DNA of 64,000 bases from Pandoraea faecigallinarum (GCF_001029105.3 NZ_CP011807.3:3286001-3350000), one strand, 5' to 3'. Counted from the stretch's first letter, positions 1-7,627 are shown. Notes: generated by a model from the letters alone, not told the origin. Translations and numbers: made by a program.

Positions 1-61
1 GACGCTGTATCTGAGGCGGCTTTCTTCCGAGAGCCGCGCCATATACATGAGGAGGTTTTCC

Positions 62-298
62 ATGAGTGCACGTGACAACACCACTCTCAAGGGCTTCGAT
101 GATCTGCCGAACGCGGCGGCCGTCGACGTCAAGACTGTAGCCGCGCTGTGTGGTTGCAGTATCTCCACGGTGTGGGAGCGCAGCAGGCGCGGTGCCCTCC
201 CCGAACCCATCAGGATTGGCGGTTCTGCGCGCTGGAATGTTGGCAAGCTGCGCGCGATCCTCGCAGGAGGCATCGAAACGAATCAGTCATCGTCTTGA
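62..298 (+). CDS. AlpA-like helix-turn-helix regulator of the prophage
   Basis: This gene encodes 78 residues. The central part (about residues 22-65) reads as a winged helix-turn-helix of the AlpA/MerR-excisionase type, with a recognition-helix-like stretch CGCSISTVWERSRRG followed by the wing segment IRIGGSARW. I chose the ATG at 62 rather than the in-frame ATG at 47 because AGGAGG lies at 50-55 with ideal spacing. Proteins of this kind regulate or excise phages and islands by binding DNA; which applies here is not shown. A hairpin terminator follows at 349-376. It could alternatively be an excisionase, but a second HTH gene sits next to the integrase at 7805 and fits that role better. Confidence 0.75.
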   Translation: MSARDNTTLKGFDDLPNAAAVDVKTVAALCGCSISTVWERSRRGALPEPIRIGGSARWNVGKLRAILAGGIETNQSSS

Positions 299-348
299 CT
301 TGATATAGAAACACCCCGGCGAGGGAACGCCCCTGATGATGCAGGCGT

Positions 349-376
349 GACGGCCGCCAGAGTGCGGCGTCTTTTT
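349..376 (+). terminator. Rho-independent terminator after the AlpA-like gene
   Basis: A GC-rich stem (GACGGCCGC pairing with GCGGCGTC, one bulged base) around a 6-base loop is followed by five T residues at 372-376. It closes the transcript of the regulator gene at 62-298. Confidence 0.6.
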
Positions 377-1156
377 ACCGAATTGCAGCAGTGCCGAGCC
401 CGCTCGATGACGACTGAGTGCTCAACCGGCGAGAAACAAGTACGTCCGACTGGCTCCCGTAAGGAGCCGCCTCACGCATGGCGACTGATAGCAGGGTGCG
501 CACCTGCCGATGGGGCCAAGCAACATAGCGAAGTCGGTACAGTCGCCAGCCGTGAGGGTGAATGCGCATGCTCAGGCGCGGAGAAGTTGGTAATCCGAGA
601 GGGAAAGGCGCACACAGGAGTTGCTCTCCGCTGTGTAGCCCCTCGTGTGGTCACTGTCTCAACAGGCGGCTCGCTACCGCGCTATACGGACCACGAAGCC
701 GGAGATGAGCGCCGGCCACCCTCGCCATAAGCGCCCGAAGTCGTGAAACGTGCCCAGTGGGTGGACGTCCGGATCTGAGGGGTAGACAGCCGCGATATCC
801 CAGGCTGGCGCTCGGTGGAAGCCCGAGCACCTTCAAGTGAGCAGATCCGACGGCGGCGCGGCGTCGATATAAAGCCCGTATCCCATTTCCCCGATCTGAT
901 CAGGATCTCGGGTCTGCTCTCTTGAGGGTGAGCGCAAATCACCGCGCCGGAACGCGATGAACCGCCCGGTAAGGTTCGCCCATTCGGCTATAGGCCACAG
1001 CCGAATCGTCTGTCCGGGCTAGAGGGGGAAAGCCCCTCCACCCTCTTCGCGCACCAGAGCGAGCCTGACCGCTCACAGGCCCATGACGGACATGGTTAAA
1101 GCCGTATCGCCCCGGCGTTCTGCCGGGGCGCTCCCTACCTCTCTGGAGGATTCCCC
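377..1156. other. hairpin-rich phage region without convincing genes
   Basis: About 780 bases have no frame with both a good ribosome site and protein-like composition. The stretch holds several perfect local stems: GGCTCC 452-457 with 463-468; ACACAG 612-617 with 631-636, plus an inner GAG/CTC; GTGGTC 647-652 with 689-694; GCTCGG 810-815 with 823-828; ATTCGGCT in 981-1012; and GCCCCGGC 1109-1116 with 1122-1129. Phage modules are normally compact, so this could be a leader, an antitermination region or a large structured RNA. The 127-residue open frame at 347-730 looks spurious. Confidence 0.4.
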
Positions 1157-1273
1157 ATGTTTGCAGCAGAGATTCGCCAGTACCAGTTCGGCTGGAACGA
1201 CGCCAAGTGCGGTCGCCCGTGTCTCTCCACTGAACTCGCCTACCGAATGGGGTACGGCGACGCTTCTCACTGA
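1157..1273 (+). CDS. small phage ORF, 38 residues, unknown function
   Basis: A short frame of 38 codons has a near-perfect ribosome site, CTGGAGGATTCCCC, directly before the ATG. The product (MFAAEIRQYQFGWND...) has two cysteines (residues 18 and 22) and several aromatic residues; I recognise no family. It is the first of three closely spaced small genes, with the next start 8 bases after its stop. The ribosome site and the neighbour spacing are what make it credible. Function unknown. Confidence 0.55.
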   Translation: MFAAEIRQYQFGWNDAKCGRPCLSTELAYRMGYGDASH

Positions 1274-1281
1274 GGCGCAGC

Positions 1282-1428
1282 ATGTTTCAACGCCTCATTG
1301 TCGGCCCCGTGAACGCCGTCTTCCTTCGCTACAACCAGTGGACGATCGAACATAGCGTCGCGGCATGGGTATGTCATCTGTCTGCACTCGCCGGGGCGAT
1401 CGTCGCAAAACTGATTTTCAACGTATGA
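1282..1428 (+). CDS. small membrane-like phage ORF, 48 residues
   Basis: Forty-eight codons start 8 bases after the previous stop, with a weak GAGG ribosome site in the overlap. The C-terminal half (about residues 29-46) is hydrophobic and could form one membrane helix, WVCHLSALAGAIVAKLIF. Its stop overlaps the start of the next gene in ATGA, which suggests translational coupling. Small single-helix proteins are common in phage accessory modules, but no specific family is recognised. Confidence 0.5.
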   Translation: MFQRLIVGPVNAVFLRYNQWTIEHSVAAWVCHLSALAGAIVAKLIFNV

Positions 1429-1649
1429 CCTCTGCCGCAAAGCGAGCGGCAGCCGCGCGCGCGTGGAAAGAGCTGCGCCCGCTCATGAATCACCAGCCGT
1501 CCCGGCTTCCTCCACGCCCTGGCTCGCCGCGCGTCCGTGAGGAATTCGAAGCTAGGCAGGCACGCCGCGACGCGCTCGAAAAGCATGCGCCCATCCTGAT
1601 CGCCGCCCTCGCCTTCTTCATCAAAGCCGTCGCTCAAGCAGACGAGTGA
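1425..1649 (+). CDS. small phage protein, 74 residues, unknown
   Basis: Seventy-four codons start at the ATG that overlaps the preceding stop (ATGA, 1425-1428). An upstream in-frame ATG at 1365 exists but would overlap the previous gene further. The N-terminal part is rich in alanine, arginine and lysine (MTSAAKRAAAARAWKEL), the middle is proline- and arginine-rich, and the C-terminal segment (about residues 52-68) is hydrophobic and could be an amphipathic or membrane helix. rdgC starts 33 bases downstream. No family recognised. Confidence 0.5.
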   Translation: MTSAAKRAAAARAWKELRPLMNHQPSRLPPRPGSPRVREEFEARQARRDALEKHAPILIAALAFFIKAVAQADE

Positions 1650-1682
1650 GCGTCGCCCGCCACCAACACAAGGAAACAACCC

Positions 1683-2603
1683 ATGTGGTTCAAAAACCTT
1701 CAGATTCATCGCATTTCGCCGTGGTCACTCACATCACAGCAGCTCGAAGAAAAATTGGCGAAATTTGCCTTTAGCCCATGTGCCAGCCTTGAATCTGAGT
1801 CGGCCGGGTGGGCACCAGTGCGGAAGGAAAGCGACTTGGCCCTTTCGATAAACGGCCAGATTTTGCTCACGTTCCGCACCGAGAAAAAGTTGCTGCCTGG
1901 AAAAGTGGTGAATGCCGCTACCCGCGAGCGCGCTGCCGAACTGGAAGTGCAGCAAGGCTTCAAGCCGGGTCGCAAGCAAATGCGCGAGATCAAAGAGCAG
2001 GTAATCGACGAACTGCTGCCGAAGGCATTCGCCATCCGGAGTGACATTCGAGTCTGGATCGACACCGTCAATCGGTGGCTCGCAATAGATACGCCGTCAC
2101 CTGCTCGGGCGGATTCCGTCCGCGCCATGCTGCTGCGAACCTTGGAATTCGGCATCCAGTGCGTCGAGCTAAACGACGCGCCAGTCGCACATATGACGGA
2201 CTGGCTGGCATCGAATGAAGCCCCGGGCGGCTTCTCCGTCGATCAGGACGTCGAGTTGCGGTCGAATACGAATGAGAAGGCCGCTGTGCGCTATGTGCGA
2301 CATCCGCTTGATGGTGACGACGTTCGGCAGCACATACAGAGCGGTAAGCGCACTACTCGCCTCGCCATGACCTGGAACGACCGAATCAGCTTCGTTCTGA
2401 CAGATGCATTTGTGCTCAAACGAATCGCGCCGCTCGATATCCTCAAGGACGCCGCAGACCCGACTGCTGATAGCGAAGCCGAACGATTCGACGCTGATTT
2501 CCTGCTAATGACCGGCGAGCTAAATCACCTGCTCTCTGACGTCATCGTGGCAGTGGGCGGTGAGCGCGTGCCTGAGAAGGATCTCATATCGGAAGGAGTG
2601 TGA
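1683..2603 (+). CDS. rdgC: RdgC nucleoid/recombination-associated protein
   Basis: This 306-residue protein matches the RdgC family in length (about 300 residues) and in recognisable segments, starting [10 protein letters not shown] and including [18 protein letters not shown] and the acidic C-terminal part. RdgC forms a ring-shaped dimer on double-stranded DNA and restrains RecA filament activity. The ATG is preceded by AAGGAA. Many Burkholderiales prophages carry their own rdgC-like gene in the recombination module, and here it overlaps the next gene (GTGTGA). Its likely role is to modulate host recombination during phage replication; that is inference from the family. Confidence 0.9.
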   Translation: MWFKNLQIHRISPWSLTSQQLEEKLAKFAFSPCASLESESAGWAPVRKESDLALSINGQILLTFRTEKKLLPGKVVNAATRERAAELEVQQGFKPGRKQMREIKEQVIDELLPKAFAIRSDIRVWIDTVNRWLAIDTPSPARADSVRAMLLRTLEFGIQCVELNDAPVAHMTDWLASNEAPGGFSVDQDVELRSNTNEKAAVRYVRHPLDGDDVRQHIQSGKRTTRLAMTWNDRISFVLTDAFVLKRIAPLDILKDAADPTADSEAERFDADFLLMTGELNHLLSDVIVAVGGERVPEKDLISEGV

Positions 2604-3136
2604 CCGTGCGAATCTGGATGCCCAAGCTGGTCGCGTGCACAATCATCGGCTACGCGCAGCTCACACCCTATTTCGACCTGAAGGGGTACATGCGCCGCTG
2701 GTGGGTTCGTAAGCCAAAGGGGCACGATGCGAGCGCCGCCGCCGACGGTCGTCGCGATACCTCGTGGGGCGCTCGCGTGCACAACACGCTCCGCAGCGAC
2801 GAAGGTCGAGATCTGCACGATCACCCGTGGTGGAGCATCTCCATCGTGCTGCTCGGTGGCTATTGGGAAATCATGCCGACCGAACAGGATCAGCCCGCGC
2901 GGCTGGATATCCAGCCGGAAACGTCACTGCTGCGCGGTTATCGCCGCGTGTGGCGCGGCCCTGGCTCGATCGTCTTCAGAAAGGCCACCGACCGGCACCG
3001 CCTCGAAATTCCCGAAGGCAAGGACTCATGGTCCCTTTTCATCATGGGGCCATGGCAGCGCAATTGGGGATTTCACACACCCCGGAGGTGGGTCCCGTGG
3101 CGCGAGTACATCAACAAGACAACAGGCGCCGCCTGA
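2600..3136 (+). CDS. cupin-like phage protein with HDHPW motif
   Basis: The gene encodes 178 residues from the GTG at 2600, which overlaps the rdgC stop; a GTG at 2606 or an ATG at 2618 are alternatives. The centre contains [19 protein letters not shown], a histidine pair followed by a beta-strand-rich core like that of small cupin-fold proteins, and a later RHRLEIP. The histidines could bind a metal. I recall similar uncharacterised proteins in Burkholderia and Pseudomonas phages, but the substrate is unknown. It is part of the overlapping early-gene run between rdgC and the clamp-like gene. Confidence 0.6.
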   Translation: MTVRIWMPKLVACTIIGYAQLTPYFDLKGYMRRWWVRKPKGHDASAAADGRRDTSWGARVHNTLRSDEGRDLHDHPWWSISIVLLGGYWEIMPTEQDQPARLDIQPETSLLRGYRRVWRGPGSIVFRKATDRHRLEIPEGKDSWSLFIMGPWQRNWGFHTPRRWVPWREYINKTTGAA

Positions 3137-3163
3137 GTCGATCCAATGATCCCGGAGAGAGAT

Positions 3164-3805
3164 ATGAGCGAAGTTACCGTTCTGGTCAAAGCATCAATCA
3201 TCAAAGCAATCTCGCACTTCGCCGCCAAGCGAGATATTCGTTGGTACTTGCAGGGCATCTTTGTCGAGATCGACGGCGAGGATGCGTATCTCTGCGCCAC
3301 CAACGGTCATATCCTGGCCGCCTACCGCACGAGCGTCGACGCTCAATCCGGGAATGACAGCAAGCTATCGGCAATCTTCCCGATTGGACTCTTCCAGGCC
3401 GTGAAGAAGAACGATGTGCCTGTAACCCTGACGATTGGGGCGAACGTGGTGGCCGTTAAACAAACCGATATCACGCTATCCGGCGCTCCCCTCGCTGGAG
3501 AGTTTCCCCGCTGGCGGAAGTTAATCCCATCGAAGCTCTCGGGCGATGCTGGTCAGTTCAATCCGGAATACATCCGCGATCTGGGGAAGGTGGCAAAACT
3601 CATAAATGAGAGTCAACACAATCACCCCATCATTCATCACAACGGAGAAGGCGCGGCAATCGTGTCGCTCGGTGATCGCGACTTCGTAGCCGTGGTGATG
3701 CCGATGCGAGCGGATGCTCGCGACAAGTTAAGCCTTCCCGCCTGGGCAACTACCACGTCGGAACTTGACACCAGCACTGCGCTGGAAGCAGGTGCCGCAA
3801 CATGA
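3164..3805 (+). CDS. sliding-clamp-like phage protein
   Basis: The gene encodes 213 residues. I chose the ATG at 3164 (MSEVTVLVKAS) because GGAGAGA precedes it; the frame is open from an ATG at 3146. Segments resemble bacterial DnaN domains: EIDGEDAYLCATNGHILAAYR (shortened: ATNGHILAAYR), a strand-rich middle, and EFPRWRKLIP, where DnaN has a comparable FPDYRRVIP-type segment. At 213 residues it would span only about half to two thirds of a three-domain clamp. It may bind or mimic the host beta clamp; this is inference from local similarity and should be tested by structure prediction. Confidence 0.5.
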   Translation: MSEVTVLVKASIIKAISHFAAKRDIRWYLQGIFVEIDGEDAYLCATNGHILAAYRTSVDAQSGNDSKLSAIFPIGLFQAVKKNDVPVTLTIGANVVAVKQTDITLSGAPLAGEFPRWRKLIPSKLSGDAGQFNPEYIRDLGKVAKLINESQHNHPIIHHNGEGAAIVSLGDRDFVAVVMPMRADARDKLSLPAWATTTSELDTSTALEAGAAT

Positions 3806-4005
3806 GCCCCTACGAACCCCGCCCCGAAGAGCTGAATACCCGGCCAGCCCCACCGTCTGCGGTGAAGACGCTCAAGCCGTTGCGGCATTGTGCCGCTGCC
3901 CGTGATGGGGACTGCTTCTACAAACAGTGCCCACAGAACCGCGATGGTGAGCCCGCCAAGTCTGGACGTCATTGCCCTCTCGATACCGGAGTTGAAGATG
4001 CCTGA
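3802..4005 (+). CDS. small phage protein with cysteine pair motifs
   Basis: Sixty-seven codons begin at an ATG that overlaps the previous stop (ATGA). The product has four cysteines (HCAAARDGDCFYKQC and a later HC) that could bind a metal, and its N-terminal third is proline-rich. No family is recognised. Its tail overlaps the start of the next gene by 8 bases. The chained overlap with both neighbours is the main reason for calling it. Confidence 0.5.
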   Translation: MSPYEPRPEELNTRPAPPSAVKTLKPLRHCAAARDGDCFYKQCPQNRDGEPAKSGRHCPLDTGVEDA

Positions 4006-4990
4006 CAACAAGACCGTGACGTTTGATGCGAGCCAGTATCAGCTTGTGCCGAAGGTGCCAACCGAGGGAATGTTGAAAGCGGGCAGCAATAAGAAGAATT
4101 ACGGCATCACTTCGGACGTTTATGTCGCCATGCTTGCCGCCGCCCCCACGCCAGCCGCACAGAGCGCAGGGCAAGAGGCGGAGACATTGAGCGCGACCGT
4201 GAAGGATCGCATCGATGAATTGGAAATCATGGCCGGGGCGGGAAAGATTTGTGCGGCCGCATTGTTCACGCAGATGCGCCAACTTATCAACGCGTCAGCC
4301 GCGCCCGTGAATGGCGGCGAGCGCGAGCCGTGCGCCTATGCGCGCACCAAGACCTGTAACTGTCCGAACGGTCAATGCGAAGTGTTGGGCGTGCATCGCG
4401 CCGCAGATGCTCCGAAGGTGGGCGGCGACACTGATCGAATCAAGGCAATCCCGACCGTTATCATGCGCACCCTAGACGGCAGGTATGTCCGCATGGCGGC
4501 AGGGGCCGATGAACTGATTCGCCGTAGCGACGCGCTCGCCGCCCTCACGTCTCCCGCGAAGGTGGGCGGGGATGAGCGGGAGGCGTTCATCGACAAATGC
4601 ATCTGCTTGCTTGAAGCCTCTCGCCATGCCGCCAGAGTCGTGGGCATCGAGCATATCGAAACCTTCCCCTACCTGCCCGAGTACGACGAAGCTGTCGACT
4701 GGCTCAAGGAGAACCGCGCCGCGCTGTCGGCGGATGGCGGGGAGACATTGCCGCCGGTCGACGGCGATGTGCTGCCTGCCATCGGGTCGCGCGTGCAAAT
4801 CCATCTCGCAAGCATCGATGCATGGCGCGAGTGCACCGTTGCAGGTTATTACGCTTGGCGCAGTGGTGGAGTCGAGCGAGGCGTATATCGGGTGTTTGTC
4901 CGCGTGCGTATGGACGACGGCAGCGACAACGCACGGATGGTAGATGACGTCCGCCCCGCCATTGCCGCCAGGGCGAAGGGGGATGCGTGA
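3998..4990 (+). CDS. phage hypothetical protein, 330 residues
   Basis: I placed the start at the ATG at 3998 (MPDNKTVTFDASQYQLVP) because GGAG precedes it; the frame is open from 3890. The N-terminal 60 residues look like a conserved phage module (QLVPKVPTEGMLKAG), found in many temperate-phage hypothetical proteins of Burkholderia. A linker rich in alanine and proline follows, then a cysteine-rich patch (YARTKTCNCPNGQCEV), then acidic and alanine-rich segments with repeated K-V-G-G-D elements at three places. This mosaic suggests domain shuffling. No function can be assigned. Confidence 0.6.
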   Translation: MPDNKTVTFDASQYQLVPKVPTEGMLKAGSNKKNYGITSDVYVAMLAAAPTPAAQSAGQEAETLSATVKDRIDELEIMAGAGKICAAALFTQMRQLINASAAPVNGGEREPCAYARTKTCNCPNGQCEVLGVHRAADAPKVGGDTDRIKAIPTVIMRTLDGRYVRMAAGADELIRRSDALAALTSPAKVGGDEREAFIDKCICLLEASRHAARVVGIEHIETFPYLPEYDEAVDWLKENRAALSADGGETLPPVDGDVLPAIGSRVQIHLASIDAWRECTVAGYYAWRSGGVERGVYRVFVRVRMDDGSDNARMVDDVRPAIAARAKGDA

Positions 4991-5211
4991 ACCAGTACCA
5001 GCAAGCCAACGCCGTGCGCTCCATTGAGGGATACGACTTGCGTATTTCGCGGGAAACACGTGAGGCACAGTTCAACGCCGCGAAAGCTGAATGCTTGATG
5101 CATCTGCGCAAGCATGTTGAGTGCGTGGAGGCGATCAACTTCGATGCATACCTGAGCGTCCGTAAAGAGCGTTCTTCCACCTCGCAGGCAGCGGAGGAGC
5201 GGAAATCGTGA
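4987..5211 (+). CDS. small phage protein, 74 residues
   Basis: The GTG at 4987 overlaps the stop of the preceding gene (GTGA), and the stop overlaps the GTG of the following HNH gene in the same way. The protein is charged and helical (RISRETREAQFNAAKAECLM), with two cysteines and no visible membrane segment. No family recognised. It belongs to the translationally coupled run leading into the nuclease gene. Confidence 0.5.
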   Translation: MNQYQQANAVRSIEGYDLRISRETREAQFNAAKAECLMHLRKHVECVEAINFDAYLSVRKERSSTSQAAEERKS

Positions 5212-5618
5212 AGCTGACGAAAGCGCAGCGCGAGCAGGTCCGCCAGAAGTACGACGGCCACTGCGCCTACTGCGGCTGCCAATTGCCCGAGCGCTGGCAC
5301 GCTGACCACTTCGAGCCGTGCATCCGCGATCTGAAACGTGTGGAAGCCCCTAACGGCAGCGTGCGGCTCGCGACGACTACGCCGCTCAGGCCCGAACGCG
5401 ACGTGATCGAGAACATGATGCCCGCGTGCCCGCCCTGCAACATCAGCAAGGCATCGATGTCGCTCGAATCGTGGCGCGGCTGGCTGGCTGGACACATCAA
5501 CTCGCTGAACAGCTACCACCCGATCTACCGGCTGGCGAAGCAATACAGCCTGATCACTGAGACCGGCGCGCCCGTGGTGTTCCACTTCGAGCGCGTCGAC
5601 GGCGCTAAGGGGGCGTGA
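5208..5618 (+). CDS. HNH endonuclease domain protein
   Basis: The gene encodes 136 residues from the GTG at 5208. A CAYCGC pair near residue 24, then WHADHFEP (the catalytic HNH histidines), and ENMMPACPPCNISKAS (the asparagine and second zinc cysteine pair) give a complete zinc-stabilised HNH fold. Such nucleases nick or cut DNA with one divalent metal; in phages they act in packaging, homing or degradation. Here it is embedded in the early-gene run rather than next to terminase genes, so a homing or recombination role is more likely than packaging. That choice is inference. Confidence 0.8.
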   Translation: MKLTKAQREQVRQKYDGHCAYCGCQLPERWHADHFEPCIRDLKRVEAPNGSVRLATTTPLRPERDVIENMMPACPPCNISKASMSLESWRGWLAGHINSLNSYHPIYRLAKQYSLITETGAPVVFHFERVDGAKGA

Positions 5619-5620
5619 TG

Positions 5621-5938
5621 CTACAGGTCAATATCGTGCACCCGAATCACCACCGCTTCGGGAATGGCCGTGCTCCCGGCAGCGTCGTAGTCGACGAGCT
5701 GATTTGTGGCCGAGCGGCGAATTCGTCCCTCAAGGGCGATGCGCTCGCCGACGGACTCGTCTTCCCATCGCTGCCGGACTACCGGATCGAGATCGATCAC
5801 CAACGGAACATTCCGACGGTCGATCTTGGGCACCGTCCATTCAACCCGAGTTCGGCCCGTCGTTTCGCTTACCGAGAGCAAGGTGTCTGCCGGAAATACG
5901 CTGTACAGGATGTTTCCGAGCCACGCGGCATCGTCCAT
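5621..5938 (-). CDS. phage hypothetical protein on the opposite strand
   Basis: The frame encodes 105 residues and starts after a perfect AAAGGAGG seven bases before the ATG on the minus strand. Its composition is protein-like (LLSVSETTGRTRVEW, then VPLVIDLDPVV). The plus-strand frame over the same bases (5615-5974) lacks a ribosome site and looks less natural, so I prefer this one. It converges on the HNH gene with 2 bases between the stops and diverges from the gene at 5971. A lone reversed gene in such an operon is typical of a moron-type insertion. Function unknown. Confidence 0.6.
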   Translation of the reverse strand: MDDAAWLGNILYSVFPADTLLSVSETTGRTRVEWTVPKIDRRNVPLVIDLDPVVRQRWEDESVGERIALEGRIRRSATNQLVDYDAAGSTAIPEAVVIRVHDIDL

Positions 5939-5970
5939 TCGCGCCTCCTTTCGTTTCGAGGAATCCTAGC

Positions 5971-6159
5971 ATGACCGTCGCCGACCTTATCGAAGAGCTC
6001 AACAAGCACCCTCAGCACCACGTTGTAGTCATGCAGATAGACAGCGATGACTACGAGGGCAATCCGTTTGTCGACCTGGTCGCCGTGGAAGAAGTCGGCA
6101 CCGAGGACGGCTTCTATAACGCCGGCCCCGTTGTCACGCTGCGTAGCGGCAATGACTGA
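5971..6159 (+). CDS. small acidic phage protein
   Basis: Sixty-two codons start at the ATG at 5971, with a GAGGAA ribosome site. The product starts MTVADLIEELNKHPQHHVV and is acidic; it looks like the small phage proteins whose N-terminal helix precedes a beta strand (VVVMQIDSDDYEGNPF). I recall comparable short hypothetical proteins in many phages. It reads away from the reversed gene at 5621-5938, so the two probably share a 32-base divergent promoter region. Function unknown. Confidence 0.55.
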   Translation: MTVADLIEELNKHPQHHVVVMQIDSDDYEGNPFVDLVAVEEVGTEDGFYNAGPVVTLRSGND

Positions 6160-6173
6160 AAGGAGCATCGATC

Positions 6174-6524
6174 ATGAGTGGATTCTGTGTGTATGGCCGC
6201 TCGCGCCAAGTGGCGATCGAGCGCGCAAAGAACAAAGTCCCAACCCACGAGGGGCGCAAGCCGCTTTCGGAAAATGAGTGGATGGAACGGGTGCGGGCAT
6301 TGGCCGACGAGAAATTCCTGTCGATGAAACCGGTGAAGGTGACGCAAGAATTCGACGCGCCTCAGTTCGCCGAGGAGTTCATCGCACTGGTTGAGCGCTG
6401 CAATACGCCTGATCTCGCGAGCCTAAAGATTATGTGTCAGGGGACGAAAACGAAGGCCGACGGAACGCCGATGGTGAACAAGGACGGTTCGCCGAAAACT
6501 GGATGGGTGCCCTTCAGAGCATGA
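6174..6524 (+). CDS. phage hypothetical protein, 116 residues
   Basis: The ATG at 6174 follows AAAGGAGC. The protein is charged and probably soluble. Residues 76-85 (EFIALVERCN) and the C-terminal GTPMVNKDGSPKTGW stand out; the latter looks like a beta-hairpin. Its stop overlaps the start of the methyltransferase gene (ATGA at 6521). The family is not recognised. Confidence 0.55.
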   Translation: MSGFCVYGRSRQVAIERAKNKVPTHEGRKPLSENEWMERVRALADEKFLSMKPVKVTQEFDAPQFAEEFIALVERCNTPDLASLKIMCQGTKTKADGTPMVNKDGSPKTGWVPFRA

Positions 6525-7627
6525 CCGGTGCCTACTACAACGAACATGACGAGTACGCCGCTCGCTGGCTCAGCAACCTCATCGCCGCTGGGCATATCGC
6601 GCCCGGTGACGTCGACACGAGAGATATCCGCGATGTTCGACCTGATGACCTCCGAGGCTACACACAGTGCCATTTCTTCGCGGGAATCGGCGTCTGGTCG
6701 TATGCCCTCCGCATGGCTGGATGGCCTGACGACCGACCTGTTTGGACCGGTTCCTGTCCGTGCCAACCTTTCAGCGCGGCAGGCGCAGGACTTGGGTTTG
6801 CTGACGAGCGGCACCTGTGGCCGCACTGGTTCCATCTCATCAGCCAGTGTAGGCCTGCAACGGTCTTTGGAGAGCAAGTTGCGAGCAAGGACGTCGATCC
6901 TTGGATCGACCTTGTACAAGATGACATGGAAGCCTTGGGTCACGCCTTCGGGGCGCTCGCGTTCCCGGCTGCGAGCGTCGGTGCTCCGCACATCCGAGAC
7001 CGCACGTACTGGATGGCCCACGCCTCGCGCAAGCGACGGAACTGGCGCGCAGATACAGCCGGGATTACAGGGGGGATTTTCGCTTCGCCAGATGGCGCAA
7101 TTCTCGGGATGGCCGACGCCAGCAGCGGCCGACGCAGAACGGGGCAGCGAGACGTTCATTCGCGGAAATCTGACGAGCCTGGGTTCGGCGCGGCTCGCGG
7201 GATGGCCCACCACGACAGCCGCGGACGCATCGCGAAAACCGTCTCAGGACTACACCACGCCGAATGTCACGTTGAATCACGCGGGGATGCTGGCGGGTTG
7301 GCCGACACCATCCTGCAACAACGATCGGGTGGGAAATCCGGAATCAGCGATGTCGATCACGCGTGCAGACGGCACGAAGGTGCAGCAACGCCTTCAGGAC
7401 TTCGCGGCGATCTGCGGTCCGGCCCGACTAACGGCTTCTGGCGCGATGCTGATTGGCTCCCCTGCCGGGATGGAAAGTGGCGGCCAGTTGAACCCGGCAC
7501 ATTCCCGCTGGCTCATGGGGCTCCCGCGAGAGTGGGACGACTTCGCGCCTACGGCAACGCGATCAACGCGGAAGCGGCAATCGAATTCATCCGGTGCGCG
7601 AACGAAGCGATCAAGGGAATAGCATGA
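6521..7627 (+). CDS. phage C5-cytosine DNA methyltransferase
   Basis: The gene encodes 368 residues from the ATG that overlaps the previous stop. The family motifs run in order: the SAM-binding motif I variant HFFAGIGVWSYAL (residues 51-63), the catalytic PCQPFS with cysteine at about 81, the glutamate segment VFGEQV (about 115-120), and IRDRTYW (about 158-164). The variable region holds four near-regular M-A-(D/H) repeats, then the C-terminal segment KWRPVEPGTFPLAHG and the helix with YGNAINAEAA. The enzyme would methylate cytosine at carbon 5, probably protecting phage DNA or marking it. A second long frame overlaps almost the whole gene (see 6528-7622). Confidence 0.88.
   Translation: MTGAYYNEHDEYAARWLSNLIAAGHIAPGDVDTRDIRDVRPDDLRGYTQCHFFAGIGVWSYALRMAGWPDDRPVWTGSCPCQPFSAAGAGLGFADERHLWPHWFHLISQCRPATVFGEQVASKDVDPWIDLVQDDMEALGHAFGALAFPAASVGAPHIRDRTYWMAHASRKRRNWRADTAGITGGIFASPDGAILGMADASSGRRRTGQRDVHSRKSDEPGFGAARGMAHHDSRGRIAKTVSGLHHAECHVESRGDAGGLADTILQQRSGGKSGISDVDHACRRHEGAATPSGLRGDLRSGPTNGFWRDADWLPCRDGKWRPVEPGTFPLAHGAPARVGRLRAYGNAINAEAAIEFIRCANEAIKGIA
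6528..7622 (+). CDS. long ORF overlapping the methyltransferase gene in frame +1
   Basis: An uninterrupted frame of 364 codons runs on the same strand, one base out of phase, inside the methyltransferase gene. Starts are GTG 6528 or ATG 6546. It is not random: TTDLFGP (about 68-74), LGSTLYKMTWKPW (about 125-137), four copies of GWPTP or GWPTT at residues 162, 194, 225 and 257 (spacing 31-32), and a C-terminal GGQLNPAHSRWLMGLPREW. I recognise this as a recurring phage hypothetical family, from memory and unchecked. The repeats coincide with the M-A-D repeats of the other frame. Translation is not shown; function unknown. Confidence 0.6.
   Translation: MPTTTNMTSTPLAGSATSSPLGISRPVTSTREISAMFDLMTSEATHSAISSRESASGRMPSAWLDGLTTDLFGPVPVRANLSARQAQDLGLLTSGTCGRTGSISSASVGLQRSLESKLRARTSILGSTLYKMTWKPWVTPSGRSRSRLRASVLRTSETARTGWPTPRASDGTGAQIQPGLQGGFSLRQMAQFSGWPTPAAADAERGSETFIRGNLTSLGSARLAGWPTTTAADASRKPSQDYTTPNVTLNHAGMLAGWPTPSCNNDRVGNPESAMSITRADGTKVQQRLQDFAAICGPARLTASGAMLIGSPAGMESGGQLNPAHSRWLMGLPREWDDFAPTATRSTRKRQSNSSGARTKRSRE

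Noticed and set aside
347..730. 127-codon frame after the AlpA-like gene
   Set aside because: No ribosome site, odd composition, starts inside the terminator hairpin.
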